Shown: positions 11,403 to 22,435, numbered from the stretch's first letter. The stretch is 64,000 bases of DNA from Pseudocercospora fijiensis CIRAD86 (GCF_000340215.1 NW_006921536.1:3201016-3265015); one strand, 5' to 3'. Numbers and translations are program-made. The notes: a model not told the origin generated them from the sequence alone.

Positions 11403-14400
11403 TTACGCTTCGAACTCGTCTAATACTATAGAATCTTTAATATAAACAGCTAGCTCCTAAGTGTTATATTCTTTAGGCTAACCTCGCTACTTAATAAGGT
11501 AGTACGCCTTCTGCTTTTTTATCTTCTTAGCTACGATTGTTTCTACCTACTACTCGTTACCTTTAGCGATAGGCATACTTATCTTATGCTCCTCGCTATC
11601 GCGTCTATACTAAGGCTCGAGGAGGGAAACATAGAAAACATTATAGATCTTCGTACTTAACGGTAGTGCTAGGCGGTACGCCTACGCTCCGACTGCGTCG
11701 ATAATACGAAAAGGCCCTATATACTTCGGGCTAAGTTTCTTCTTTAGGACATCTAAGCTAATGTTCTTTGTCGATAGTAAGACTAGGTCGCCTATACTAT
11801 ATACCTTAGCAGTATAGTGTGTATTATATTGCTTAGCCTAGTATTCTACTACTTTCTGCTAGCGTTCCGTAAGCGTCTTATATACTTTCCGTAGTCGCTC
11901 CGCAGCGTCGATAGCTACTAGTACCCTTCCCTTAGTTTAAAAGTTAGTTAGCTCGTCCCGAGCTAGTAGCTTATTTGCCCTTAGTATCAAATTAGGATCG
12001 AAGCCGTAGAGCATCCTAAAGGGGCTTATACGTAATATAGGATAAACACTATTATTATAGGCAAACTCCGCCTAAGGTAACAATTTAGCCTAATTATCCT
12101 AGTTCTCGGAGCAATAACATCGTAGGTATTGCTCGAGGGTCTAGTTTGCGCGTTCGGTTTGCCTATTAGTCTAAGGATAGAAGGCTATACTAAGCCTACG
12201 CTTTATATGCGCTTCGAAGCAGAAGTCGCTCTAAAACTAGCTAGTAAAAAGCGATCTACGATCGCTAACAATGCCTAATAGCACTCTAAAACGCCTAATT
12301 ACCTCCCTTTAAAGGATATCCGCGAGTTCTACTACTATATACTTCTTCGTCGTTAGGATAAAAAGGCTTATCTTCGTATAGCGGTCGACTATTATAAGGA
12401 TCGTAGTATATACGTAGGTACCGAGCTTACTCGGCGAGAGATCGGTAATAAAGTCTATCGTTAATTCTTGCTATAGTCGGGTTAGTATAGGCAGCGTAGC
12501 GAGCTCGCCGTATAGGCGATAGCGCTTCGCCTTCGACCGTTAACAAATTCTATAGGTACGGATATAGGCTGTAATATCCTCGGCTATCTTCGGCTAGAAG
12601 TACTTTCGGCGTATTAGGTCTATAGTCTTAGCTATACTAAAGTGTCTAGCTAAAGGGTCGCCGTAGTATATACGTATTAGTTACGTATATAAGGCGTAGT
12701 CCTTAGGGACATATAGCGTATCGCTGTAATAAATAAGGTTACTACGGCGTAAATAGCTAGGCGGGAGGTTAGAACTACTTAACGAGGCTAAGCTACCTAA
12801 CGGTAAGCTTGTCTCGTATAAGCCTCCTCCTCTCGCTTGCTCTAGCTACTATAAAGTGCGTACGAAACTAAGGATTATATTAGGCGTCTTGTAGTAGGGC
12901 CTGTTATTCCTAACGATAGTAGCCGCTACTCTTGCGGGACTGCTAATAAAACCCTTGCGTTCCGCTAGCGCTATACTAGCGTCTCGCATCCCTATATATA
13001 TAATAGAGATGCGTTTTATAATCGGCTCGATATCCTTAGGCAGATTTAACTATAGAGCTAGTTTCGACTACAATATAGGGAGAAGATTGTTTACCGCCTG
13101 CGACTCGCTCTCGTAGTCGCTACGTCGTAAAGGTATATCGGCTAGATTTCGTTTACTAGCCCGATATTTAATAGTAAAGTTAAAAGGTATAAGGAAGGTC
13201 GCCTATCTTGCCTACCTTCCGACAAGCTACTTTATCTTTATAAAGCTCTTAAGATTAGCGTAGTCGACAACTACGCGGGTCGTATACTAAGCGCTATCGA
13301 GGTACGGGCGCTAATGCTTAAAGGACTCGACAACCGCTAGGAGCTCCTAGTTATAGGTCTTATAATTCGTCTTAGCTAGAACTATTTTTCGTAACTAGAA
13401 GGCAATAGAGTACTAGTTCCTATCTTCGCTTTGTTATAATATAATCCCTACTAAGGCGAACGTAGAGGCATCGGTTTCGATACGTAGGGGCTTCGTAGGA
13501 TTATAGTATCGCAATATCGAGGCCGAGCTAAAGGTAGCCTTTAGCTAGCGGAACGCTTACTTCTCGCTTTCGCCCTACGGGACCTACCCTAGCTTTCGGC
13601 TATTTATAGCTCCTTTCGATAGAGCAGTTAGTAGTATAACGATCTAGGAGTAATTAGGGATAAACCTCTAGTAGAAGTTATAGAATCCGAGGAAGGATTG
13701 AACCTCTTTTAGCGTTAATAGGCGAGGCTATTCGGTAATAGCGTTTACCCTACGCTAATCTATCGATATGCCTTCGGTACTAACGATAAACCCGAGGAAT
13801 TCGACTTCTTTCTTCTAGAAGGAACATTTCTTTCTATTCGTATATAAGGCGAACTTCCGGAGCCGCGTAAGGATAGCGCGTACGTCTCGTACGTAGTCCT
13901 CTCGCGTTTTGCTATAGATAAGAATGTCGTCGAGGTAGACGATATAGCAAATGTTAATAAGGCTAGCTAATGCCCTATTAATATATCCTTAGAACGTAGT
14001 AGGGGCATTAGTAAGCCTAAAAGGCATTACCTTATACTCGAAGTGCCTATACCGCGTATAAAACGTAGTCTTCTACTCGTCGCCTCGCTTAATATAGATA
14101 CGATAATACGCATCCTATAGGTCTAAGGACGTGTACTATTCGGCGTCCTTAAGCCTATTAAGCGTTTCGCTAATAAGGGGTAGGGGGTAACGATTTTTGA
14201 TAGTAATCTCGTTTAGCCCCCTATAATCGACATAGAGTCTTAGACTGCTATTCTTCTTTAGTACGAACAGGATCGGCGTACCCGCCTCGCTTATACTAAG
14301 CTAGATCTAATCGTTGTCTAAGGCTAAACTTAGGTAATTACGAAGGTCGCTAAGCTCTCTTCCTAAAGAATAGTAGAGAGGTTTATATAGCGGCTTCGTT

Positions 14401-16350
14401 CTAGGGATTAGGTCGATCGTATACTCTACGTCTTCGGAGAGCTTGCGTCTCGCTTTAGGCGTTATTATAAAGACGTCTTCGAAGTCTTTAAATTCTTCTA
14501 GTAAGGAGGAACCTTTAGCAATGTCGCGGAGCTAGCGAACGCTAATCGCGTATACGTATAGAGCGTTACGTATATCCTTCTAGAATTCCTATAGTTCCCG
14601 TACGCGTATCGAACGCGCTACGGCTTCGTTCCTATAGGTCTAGGCATCTATCGAGCTATCGACGATTACCTTTTAATCGCGCCTCTAAGGCCTACTAAGA
14701 ATAATATTAGGGAGGGGCATCTCGAAAGCGTAGAACACTCCGGTAGTAATACGTTCTTAGCCTATAGAGTCGGCGATCCGTAAGCGTAGATAATACGCTC
14801 CGTAGTAGTATCCTCGGTCGCCCTAGAAACTATCGGTACTAGGTAGTACGGCATTAACAATCCGCTAAGGCTAGTATCGTAGAACGAATTCTTAAGATAC
14901 TATATTAATATTAGTAGTATTATCTAATAAGCATTCGACGGACACTTCCCCTTCTTATATAACGATTGCTCCGCGTACGCGTCCCGTAGGTACTACTACT
15001 ACTAAGCTACTTAGTTGAGATTCCGCACCTATCCCTAGCTCTTAGGAGGTACCTTGTCTTTTCCCTTAGCCTTTAGGTCGTTCTTCTTTTCCTTAGCGTT
15101 AGCGGCTACCTTACGTACTATAGGGTTATCGTCTTTCTAGAGATAGTAGTTAGGGTATACGTTCTTATAATAGCCTTTCTAGCGATAGCTATAATATTCG
15201 ACCTTGCTAATATTATACCTGCCTTGCGAGTTATCGCCCTTCGTATGCTTTCCGCCTACGCTACGGTCGCGATTTAACTGCTGCTTACGGGCCTAACTAT
15301 TAGATCGACGCTTCTTACCTTTACTACCTCCGGTTTTATCGTAGTTACGATCCTTGCGTTTGCTAGATAGCTTATTAGGGGTCTCGATGTACGTCGTAAG
15401 CTCTACGAGTTCGTAACGCGTCGTTAGTACCGCATAGTATTTAATAATCGCGCTACGAATCGCCGGCTAGAGTTTAACGAGGAGATAGCGGATCCTATAC
15501 TCCTCGCTATAGTCGCTAAGTTAATTTTTAAGCACTACGAGCTTAAGGGCAAAGCTTTAGACTAACTGTCTCTTACGCTAACGGGCCGCCTTATACTCGA
15601 GGGTTACGTCTAGTATACGGTTTATAGAGTCCCCGACGTAGTCCCGATAGAAGGTTTTAAAGTCCTAGTAGGTGTAATTTTGTAGGTCCTTAAGGCTGTT
15701 TTTATTATGCTATCGCTCCTACGTATCGCCTACGAGGTATATAATACTATAAAGCACCTTGCTTTCGTCTATATAATAGGTAGCTCTAGATAGTATAAAG
15801 GTAATAGAAAGTTCTCGAAGGAATCGCCTCGACTCCTTAATTATATTGCCTTTAAAAGGCTTAGGTTCCTTTAGGCGAGGCTTAATAGCCGTAAGACTAG
15901 CGACTACGTAGCTTATACTAGGTATAGGGGCTACGCTTAGCGCACTTCCGGAAAGAGGTAGTCGATATAAGACAGATTTAGCTCTCTAAGATTTAGGCCT
16001 CTAAATCGACTTGTTAGCTAATTCTTCCTCGTCCTTATTATCGTCGTCGCCTAGGGATAGAGTCCTTATAAGACTCTCGCTAGCGGTACCGCTACTCGGA
16101 GCTAGCGCATCGCCGGCGTCCCTAAGGGTACGAAGTCGCGCATTCTCTCGCTTAGCTTCTTAAGTCTAGACTTCTAGCCTAAGCACTTCTTACTTAGCTA
16201 GAAATCGTTCGAGCTATAGGCGGGTCGCTTCTCGGTATACCTAATATTCGGCTTCGTTTTATTGTATCGCCGCGTTGTTTTCTAATACTATAGGCGCTCC
16301 TAATATATTATTCTACGCGTTTCCCGCGCCCGGCGCGTTCGGATCGCTTG
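11403..16350 (-). pseudogene. Gypsy chromovirus Gag-Pol, RIP-degraded
   Basis: Read on the minus strand. Gag has a zinc knuckle near 15150-15202 whose Cys codons have become Tyr codons (YYSYR.KGYY). Pol follows in a different frame, in a -1 relationship. Reverse transcriptase is shown by ICYIVYLDDIL near 13925-13960, RNase H by IETDASTFALVG near 13446-13484, and the integrase core by IVDRYTKISLFI near 12365-12400. A C-terminal chromodomain (AKKIKKQKAYYLIK.RG.PKEYNT.ELA) lies near 11420-11560. Pol ends at TAA 11403-11405. The Trp codons of the chromodomain are now TAG, as RIP would produce. Chromodomains steer integration to marked heterochromatin; that role is inferred from the family. Confidence 0.85.
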
Positions 16351-16403
16351 CGTTTATCTTTCGGGGTTCTATAGGCCGCTACGAAGGGTAGACAGTTTAG
16401 AAC

Positions 16404-16712
16404 TATAAGAAAATAGGTATATAGCAACGTATAGAACATCCTCTACTAATCTTAGTAGTAGATAGTAGAACTAAACCGTGCCTTTCTTAGAATAGGGCAG
16501 AGCGTTTACTATTAACTAGGCTACGTACGGATAGTATATATACTAAGCTAGTAACTAAGTATATCTATACGAGCGACCGAGCTTTTCCGCGTATACGCTA
16601 AGCAGGCTTTACGCTAGCGTAGTAGTACTGCAGTATACGTAATAACATTACATAATTGTTATATAGGCTTACTAAGGTAGGATAGGAGACTTTACTTAAT
16701 TAGGTTCTTATA
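16404..16712 (-). repeat. Gypsy LTR, 5' copy in element orientation, heavily RIP-mutated
   Basis: A 309-bp copy of 4351-4659. The termini are TA..TA instead of TG..CA, and a cluster of C-to-T/G-to-A changes lies near 16540-16590 and 16640. Changes hit CpA most often but also CpG and CpC in this patch. The right target duplication CTTTT is at 16713-16717. Confidence 0.88.
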
Positions 16713-16717
16713 CTTTT

Positions 16718-16900
16718 ATCGATATATCGCAGTTCTCGAAGAGGTATAGGACCTAGTTTATCGTAGCGGCGGAATATATAGCGGCGGCGGCAGAAGAGGC
16801 GGAAAATAGAAGTACTAGTAACAATACCTCGAATTAGTCTATACTACTAGAAATACGGCTTCGTTTTAAACGATATATAGCCGAATAGCGGTTAGAGAAC
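16718..16900 (-). pseudogene. Mariner-type transposase, N-terminal half
   Basis: The minus strand runs VLYLFENCDISIK up to the Gypsy insertion point. It continues across it, in frame, with DIYNTTSVPKRTIR at 4350 and below, the helix-turn-helix style N-terminal region of a Tc1/mariner-like transposase. The true start codon is not visible. Composition changes from RIP-mutated to normal at about 16930. Confidence 0.6.
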
Positions 16901-17176
16901 ACACACACCGCTTAGCAACGATCTACTAACAAATTTGTTAGGCGGGCGGTATGCGGGGGTAATTGAATCCTCCGACGATCACGTGTGGCCAGAACTTTTC
17001 GAAAACACAGTAGCAGCAGCGGGATGGGAGGTGGTGTTGTTGGCGATCAGGACGCGTCGAATACGTCAACGCGAAGAAGAAGTCTTGGCAAAACCAGTCA
17101 GCCGTGATTTCTTCCTGACTTCCTCTGTCTATCTGCCTCACCATTACAAGATCACAACCTCTTCCAGCATGCGAGT

Positions 17177-17665
17177 ATGACCGGTATCGTTGAATGCGCT
17201 GACGTGTATGGCGAGCTGCACCAAACACCCATAGCGGAGCTGCAGTGGCGTCCAGCAGCCTACGGCATCGTGATCAAGGACAAGCAGGTCCTGCTTGTGC
17301 GCCAATTTGGTGGCGAATACGATTTGCCTGGAGGTGGCGTCAACATTGGTGAAGATCCAAAGACAGCGGTGATGCGTGAGATTATGGAAGAGAGTGGCAT
17401 CGAAGCAAAAGACCCTGTGCTACTCGGCATGGAGTCATCCCTATTCAGAGCCTCTCACTCCGACAACAAATCCTACCACAGTCTGCTTTTTTACTACAAC
17501 TGCAGCTATGTGTCTGGAGAGATATCCATTTCGCATCTTGACGAGGTCGAAAGGCAGTATGTCGACACCGCTGAATGGGTTCGATTGGACCTAATTGACA
17601 GCATTAAAGTTTCTAGCACAGTTGACTACAGGCCGTATATCAAGCAAGCTTTTTCCGAGATGTAG
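17177..17665 (+). CDS. Nudix hydrolase, intronless
   Basis: A 162-residue Nudix enzyme. The Nudix box (G-x5-E-x7-REUxEExGU) lies at about residues 51-74 with core REIMEESGI, giving the Mg-binding Glu residues. Nudix enzymes cleave nucleoside diphosphates linked to another group; the substrate cannot be told here. After the box come an aromatic-rich strand (SLLFYYNCSY) and an acidic HLDEVERQYV stretch that may shape the pocket. The length is close to a stand-alone Nudix domain and there is no signal peptide. It is the first intact gene beyond the transposon nest, about 245 bp from the RIP boundary, and is intronless. The single-domain form resembles bacterial family members, but transfer is only a possibility. 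The start ATG at 17177 was chosen as the only one giving the complete fold. Confidence 0.85.
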   Translation: MTGIVECADVYGELHQTPIAELQWRPAAYGIVIKDKQVLLVRQFGGEYDLPGGGVNIGEDPKTAVMREIMEESGIEAKDPVLLGMESSLFRASHSDNKSYHSLLFYYNCSYVSGEISISHLDEVERQYVDTAEWVRLDLIDSIKVSSTVDYRPYIKQAFSEM

Positions 17666-18139
17666 GTCCGCAGTGAACCGCCGCATACCAGGTATCACTA
17701 GGAGAAGGGCAGAGGCTTGAGCAATTGGGCTTTGCTCTCAATACCATGGTCCAAAATGGGCCGCTTTGTGAATGAATGCAGACTTTCTTCTCCGTAGAGC
17801 GTCAGATGTAGGATGTACTTGTTCTGCGAAAGATATCACGCCTTCCTGTTGCTTCTCAGATCATCTGCGAGAGCAGAATACCTATGCTTGCCTCCATAGA
17901 TTTGATTTGCCCAACAGATGCAGTTTGATGATGAGACATCCTCCAGCTATTGAACAGCCTCGGCTACACTTGCCAAAGGTAGAGACCGACCTTGAAATGT
18001 TCAGCCTGAAAATCCAGGCCAGCAGAACAGCGACCTCATCACTGCGATGCGCTCTCACTATGCTCAAGCATTCACGACCATGACGATATAGTACACCCCG
18101 AACCCAAACGACTCTCTCACCCTCCCGCCTACCGCCAAA
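17666..18139. other. Intergenic, no gene seen
   Basis: Holds the 3' flank of the Nudix gene and the promoter and leader of TRS33, with a C-rich stretch (cgactctctcaccctcccgc) just before its ATG. No convincing reading frame on either strand. Confidence 0.6.
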
Positions 18140-19051
18140 ATGTCCAAACAACCTCTCTCCCAAACCTCCGAAGACGAAATCATCAACCCAAAACTCAACG
18201 TCTCCTGCCTCGACTTCCTCCTAATCGAACTCGTCCCACTCGCCCAAAGAATAACCGAACAACTCCATGCACGCGAACAAGCCCTCATAGAAGAGTTCCA
18301 GAAAAGCAAGATTTTCAAAAATAACGATGATGCGGGAGACGCGAGCAAAGACACAAAAGCCCCAACGCCAGCCCCAACAGCAAGCGTAACAGGCACAGCA
18401 GGAGTCGAAACCAGCACAATCGCACCCGCCGGAGCAGGAACTATACACATGGACGATGAGACCCGCGAAGCAGTATTCTGGCGTTTAGACGGATTAGGAT
18501 ATCGAGTAGGACAAGGTCTTGTTGAGCGGTAGGTAGGCAGACAACCCCAAATCACTCTTCCTCCCACCCTACCTTTTCCACAAATCAACAAACCCAACTA
18601 ACAACTATCTGTCTGTCTTTTCAAGGTTCTCCGCCAACAAACCGCGTCCAACAACCCCTCTCGACGCCATAAAATTCATCTGCAAAGACCTCTGGATTTT
18701 ACTCTTTCGCAAACAAATCGATAATTTGAAAACCAATCATCGAGGAGTTTATGTCTTGACGGATGTGAGGTTTCAGCCTTTGAGTCGAATGTCTGTGGAT
18801 CGCAGAGCTGGGCCGAAAGCTGGGGAAGATGCTTTGAGGAGGGCGCAGGCTGTGAGTGGATCGACTTTTTCTTTTTTCCGCATGTTGACGCTGAAGCTGA
18901 CTGTCTTGACCCAATCCAGTTTCTTTACTTCCCATGTGGTGTTGTTCGAGGTGCGCTACAGGGACTGGGATTGGATGTCACGGTTACGGCAGAGACGACG
19001 GAGATTCCTTCTGCCACTTTTCAGATCAAGACGAAAGGTGCCAAGGCTTGA
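18140..19051 (+). CDS. TRS33: TRAPP complex subunit Trs33 (TRAPPC6-like)
   Basis: Three exons (18140-18528, 18626-18851, 18920-19051) give 248 residues. Introns of 97 and 68 bp start GTAGGT and GTGAGT. The Bet3-like fold is recognisable from FWRLDGLGYRVGQGLVER, DAIKFICKDLW and RKQIDNLKTNHRGVYVL, followed by the C-terminal FLYFPCGVVRGALQGLG segment. TRAPP tethers vesicles and activates Rab GTPases (Ypt1/Ypt31) at the Golgi; Trs33 is a core subunit. A low-complexity Ala/Thr/Pro insertion (about residues 68-100) separates the N-terminal helix from the conserved domain. It is longer than in yeast, as in many filamentous fungi. Confidence 0.9.
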
Positions 19052-19582
19052 GAGAGGTGCAATTTTTGAACATTCGCTCTGAATTCCGAGGGCAAGAAGA
19101 TCGGGCTCTCGGAATTGCCGGTACAGACAGGTGAGGCAAAGATCACCCTCCCAAAGTGCTGCCATATAAGCTCGGGATCATGCTAGCGCCTTGAACATCG
19201 ACATGCGACGGCACAGCGATGGAGGTGGTCAGACACTGATCAGGATCACATGCCAAGCGGTCGAAGTGTTCAAGGCAAGGATACAGAATGTGCCCGATTT
19301 GATGCGCGCGGCCCCATAGAGGCCGTAAGCAGAGCCTTGAGATGAGTGGAAAGAAATTGGGAAATGGAGCGCCATGTCTGCAGGGAACAGCTTTTGATTC
19401 TCATGCATCGCTCTTCTAGCCCACGTACCACGAGTCATCATGGCCCGCGCGGCAGAGACTCCCAGCGTCTCGCATCATTGAGAAATTCCACGCTCCGTCT
19501 TTCTGAAGCAGATCAACACTGCCAAACTCTACTCCCTAGGACAACTGTCAGCACACTTCAGACAACAAGATCTTGACGGCCC
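19052..19582. other. Intergenic between convergent TRS33 and malate dehydrogenase
   Basis: Only the two 3' flanks are expected here. No supported reading frame or RNA gene. Confidence 0.6.
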
Positions 19583-21000
19583 TCACTTCTTTGGTGGATT
19601 GAGCACGAACTCAATACCCTTCTCAATATTGCCCTTGAGACCCTCGTAGCATTTGGTGAGAAGCTTCTTCTCGAAGTCATTGGCATCCTTGACAACATTG
19701 ATTGCCTTCGATGCACCCTCCTTGCCGAGCTCGACTGGGACCGAGAAGTATTCAAGGCCGGTCTCCTTCACGATAGCATCGCCGCCGTCGATACCTGGAA
19801 GGTACACGAATGTTGGCTCAATGATACCAGACTGGCCCTTGGCAGCCTGCATGACCTTCTCTGCGAAGCGGAATCCGGCGTAGGCCATGGAGAGAGTGGC
19901 GGAACCTGCACCGTCCTTGGCCTTGACGACCTCATCACCACCAAACTGGACGCCTGGGGATGAAGTCAGTGAATGCGTACAGACAGAAAGACCATAATCT
20001 TCACTTACGAGTCGTGAGAGCCTCGAGCTTGTCGGCTGGGATCTCGACGGGTGGCTCAGCCTTGGAGAAGAGCGGCACAATGGTCTCGCCGGAGTGGCCA
20101 CCAATGACTGGAATGACGGTCTTGGATGGGTCCTTGGTGCCGGTGATGCCCTGTACGAAGGTCTCGGCGCGGACAACATCGAGGGTGGTCACACCGAAGA
20201 GCTTCTTTGGGTTGAATTTGCCAGCCTTCTTGAGCACCTCGGCGGCGATTGGTACAGTGCTGTTCACTGGGTTGGAGATGACCAGAATGTATGCATCTGG
20301 GCAGTTCTCTGCAATGCCCTGGACGAGACCTTGCACGATACCGGCATTGATCTTGAAGAGATCGTCACGGGTCATGCCTGGCTTGCCTGCGAATCGTCAT
20401 TTGTCAGCGCCGTTTTGCAAAAGGCGCATATGCTCCTTCCGACTTCTTCCTTATGCCAAGCCATTGGGCCGAGCTGCGAGTGTGCTCGGTGGTGTGTACC
20501 TACGTGGAATACCGGCTGGAATGACGACGATGTCGGCGCCCTTGAGCGCCTTCTTGAGACCCTCTCCATTCTCCGGGAGGTAGCCATCAATGGTGGCGAC
20601 GGATGAGATGTGGGAGAGATCCGCGGTGACACCAGGGGTGTTCACGACATCGTAGAGTGACAGGTGGTCGACGAGAGGGCAGGCCTTGAGGAGGAGGGAA
20701 AGAGGCTGGCCAATGCCGCCGGCGGCACCTGCAACGACTAGTGATCTGTTAGCATTGAATCAAGCGTAGCAAACATTGCTTTGCTATGGCTGTCAGAGTA
20801 GTGATTGAAGGCGTGATGTTAGTGTCACTGCTATTCGCGCTGACGGGATTCTCAAGTGTGACAGCTGATGGCCGTAGCTGCCCCCCGAGGGAGCGGTGTG
20901 TCGACTGTGATTCAAATGAAGATGAAGATGAAGTGTTTCTCCTGCCCTGCCGTTGCCGACTACGTGAGGAAAGTGAAGATAGAGACTTACCGGCCTTCAT
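19583..21000 (-). CDS. Malate dehydrogenase, NAD-dependent, probably cytosolic
   Basis: Four exons on the minus strand (21000-20991, 20737-20504, 20386-20009, 19953-19583) join to 993 nt, 330 residues. The first exon encodes only MKA plus one base; joining gives [17 protein letters not shown], the NAD-binding glycine loop right at the N-terminus. Further landmarks are [35 protein letters not shown] (mobile loop with substrate Arg), [11 protein letters not shown], and [11 protein letters not shown] with the catalytic His. The enzyme interconverts malate and oxaloacetate. There is no transit peptide, which favours the cytosolic over the mitochondrial isoform. It ends NPPKK without a clear SKL-type peroxisomal signal. 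All introns have GT-AG ends. Confidence 0.92.
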
Positions 21001-21439
21001 GTTTGCTCTGGTGGATTTCTTCGGGATGTGTACGTGAGGGAAGTGTGGCCGGTCAATGGATCTCGGAGTTGATGAGGGAGGTCGAGCAAACGTTGATGAA
21101 GAAGCACAGTTTTACAAATAGGGTTTTGTGAGCTGTCTGGCGGTGGAAGCTGCAGCGTGCGAAACAGACCGCGGGGAGATTGATGGATAGTGGGGCGTGA
21201 GAGCACAGACCAGACCCTTGTCCAGATCTCCACCGCGACCGCGACGTCAACCTTGATGATGTTCAAAGTGAATTGCGCAATCGCTTGACCAACATCCATC
21301 ATGGGCCGACTGCAGCTATACGTAGGAACTTCATAGCCGCTCTCACTCTCCATAAGAACCGAAAACAATACTTCTCCATCACCATTTCCTGACCCACTAG
21401 CACCTCACTACCGTGAAACACCCATCACAACTACTCACA
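21001..21439. promoter_or_regulatory. Shared promoter of divergent malate dehydrogenase and nitroreductase genes
   Basis: A 439-bp head-to-head spacer. It holds both promoters by position only; no specific factor site is claimed. Confidence 0.45.
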
Positions 21440-22078
21440 ATGACCACCTCATCACAACCAAGCACCGCATCCCTCCTCTCCGCCTCCGAATCCAGAATCT
21501 CCTGCTACGAACTCACAAACACCTCTCCCATCCCGGACACCCGAATCCACGAAATCATCACCCACACCATAAAACACGCCCCCTCATCCTTCAACGTTCA
21601 ATCCGCACGAGCCGTAATCCTCCTGAAAACCGACCACGTCAAACTCTGGGACCTCGCAGACGCAACCGCGAAAAAAGTCCATCCGGAAGCTCATGAGAAA
21701 ATGTTAGAGAAAATGATCTCGGGGTTCAGAGGAGCTTATGGAACGGTATTGTGGTTTGAAGATGATGAAGCACTTTCAGGACTTGCGGCGAAGAATCCGT
21801 TGTTTGGGAAGTTGGTGCCGAGTTGGGGAGATGTGAGTAATGGGATGCATCAATATGTTGCGTGGACGGCGTTGGAATTGGAAGGGTTGGGGTGTAATTT
21901 ACAGCATTTTAATTTTATGGAGGAGTTCTCGGATGAGGTAGGTAAGACGTGGAATTTACCTTCGACGTGGAAGTTGAAGGCGCAATTGGTCTTCGGGACG
22001 CCGGCGAATGGATTGGTGAGGAGGAGGGAGAGAACGTATAAGCCTTTGGAAGAGAGGGTACAGATGTTTGGGTCGTAG
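21440..22078 (+). CDS. FRM2/HBN1-like nitroreductase
   Basis: Single-exon gene, 212 residues from the ATG at 21440 (context cacaATGacc). An in-frame ATG at 21413 would add nine residues. It belongs to the fungal nitroreductase-like family of yeast Frm2/Hbn1, FMN-dependent reductases tied to lipid signalling and oxidative stress. Visible features: an N-terminal SRISCYELTNTSPIPD region, APSSFNVQSARAVIL (the FMN phosphate-binding 'SSFNxQ' motif), a GAYGTVLWFED strand, the SNGMHQYVAWTALELEGLGCNLQHF helix-strand-helix segment, and a C-terminal LVFGTPANG loop. Length fits the family (about 200). It shares its promoter region with malate dehydrogenase. Confidence 0.88.
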   Translation: MTTSSQPSTASLLSASESRISCYELTNTSPIPDTRIHEIITHTIKHAPSSFNVQSARAVILLKTDHVKLWDLADATAKKVHPEAHEKMLEKMISGFRGAYGTVLWFEDDEALSGLAAKNPLFGKLVPSWGDVSNGMHQYVAWTALELEGLGCNLQHFNFMEEFSDEVGKTWNLPSTWKLKAQLVFGTPANGLVRRRERTYKPLEERVQMFGS

Positions 22079-22180
22079 CATAGTAGATGTTGAGCGAGGA
22101 TATGTATATATTCTCATCTCGATTTTTTTGTAATGCCAACGCTTCTCATCTACAAACGTAGGAACAATGATGGAGCAGTG

Positions 22181-22435
22181 CTACCCCTCCTTAACATCAC
22201 AATCGTCAGCAGTCTCGAAAAGCTCCTCGTACTTAACCGGGGTCTTCCTCAACCGCGTCGATCTGCGCCTCGTAGGCGGCTTCCGCGGCTTTTCACTCTT
22301 CACAGACTGCTCTGAAGAAGATCTCTTAGTCTCGTACCGCTTTGCAAGCCACTCCTGGGCAGGAACGGCTTCTTCCAACTGCAGAACCATCTTGGATGCG
22401 TTGGTGGCAGAAAGCTCCGGATCAAGCGATGGTCC
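22181..22435 (-). other. 84-codon open extension in frame behind the HapE stop codon
   Basis: Directly after the HapE TAG (22438-22436) the same frame stays open to a TAG at 22183-22181. Codon use looks like a real gene (GAG, AAG, CAG, CTG frequent). The peptide contains LEEAVPAQEWLAKRYE, then a Ser/Lys stretch, the strongly basic RKPPTRRRSTRLRKTP and an acidic end (YEELFETADDCDVKEG). It could be reached by stop readthrough, or by splicing from the HapE donor at 22613 to an AG at codon boundaries here (for example ...ctgcag at about 22379), which keeps frame. It could also be an independent 69-codon gene starting at 22390. Confidence 0.4.

Larger units (their letters stand above)
4351..16712 (-). 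mobile_element. Ty3/Gypsy chromovirus with LTRs, itself interrupted by a Copia element
   Basis: Two 309-bp LTRs (4351-4659 and 16404-16712) bracket gag-pol on the minus strand. The direct repeat CTTTT occurs at 4346-4350 and 16713-16717, the 5-bp target duplication. Without the Copia insertion the element would be about 7.0 kb. In the element's own orientation the order is LTR, gag, pol with C-terminal chromodomain, then an accessory gene in the opposite orientation, then LTR. All coding parts carry RIP-type stops. Confidence 0.85.
3396..16900 (-). mobile_element. Tc1/mariner-type DNA transposon, split by a 12.4-kb nested insertion
   Basis: The two halves of one DDE transposase frame lie at 16718-16900 (N-terminal part) and 3396-4350 (C-terminal part), both on the minus strand. 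The Gypsy element 4351-16712 sits between them. Taking out the Gypsy element and one copy of its CTTTT target duplication joins the halves in frame. Outer borders are approximate: the RIP-mutated composition ends near 16930 on the right and cannot be separated from other repeats on the left. Terminal repeats were not identified with certainty. Confidence 0.7.

Noticed and set aside
16380..16403. Possible self-priming site of the Gypsy element (tttag block complementary to part of the LTR)
   Set aside because: Only about 8 of 11 bases match, and the mismatches are not of RIP type, so I do not claim a self-primed element.
3236..16930. Candidate terminal inverted repeats of the mariner element (acaaat...ctaagc on both sides)
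   Set aside because: Spacing differs by 3 bp and similarity is poor after RIP; not reliable.
20094..20606. 170-codon plus-strand frame
   Set aside because: Antisense shadow of malate dehydrogenase exons; crosses their introns.
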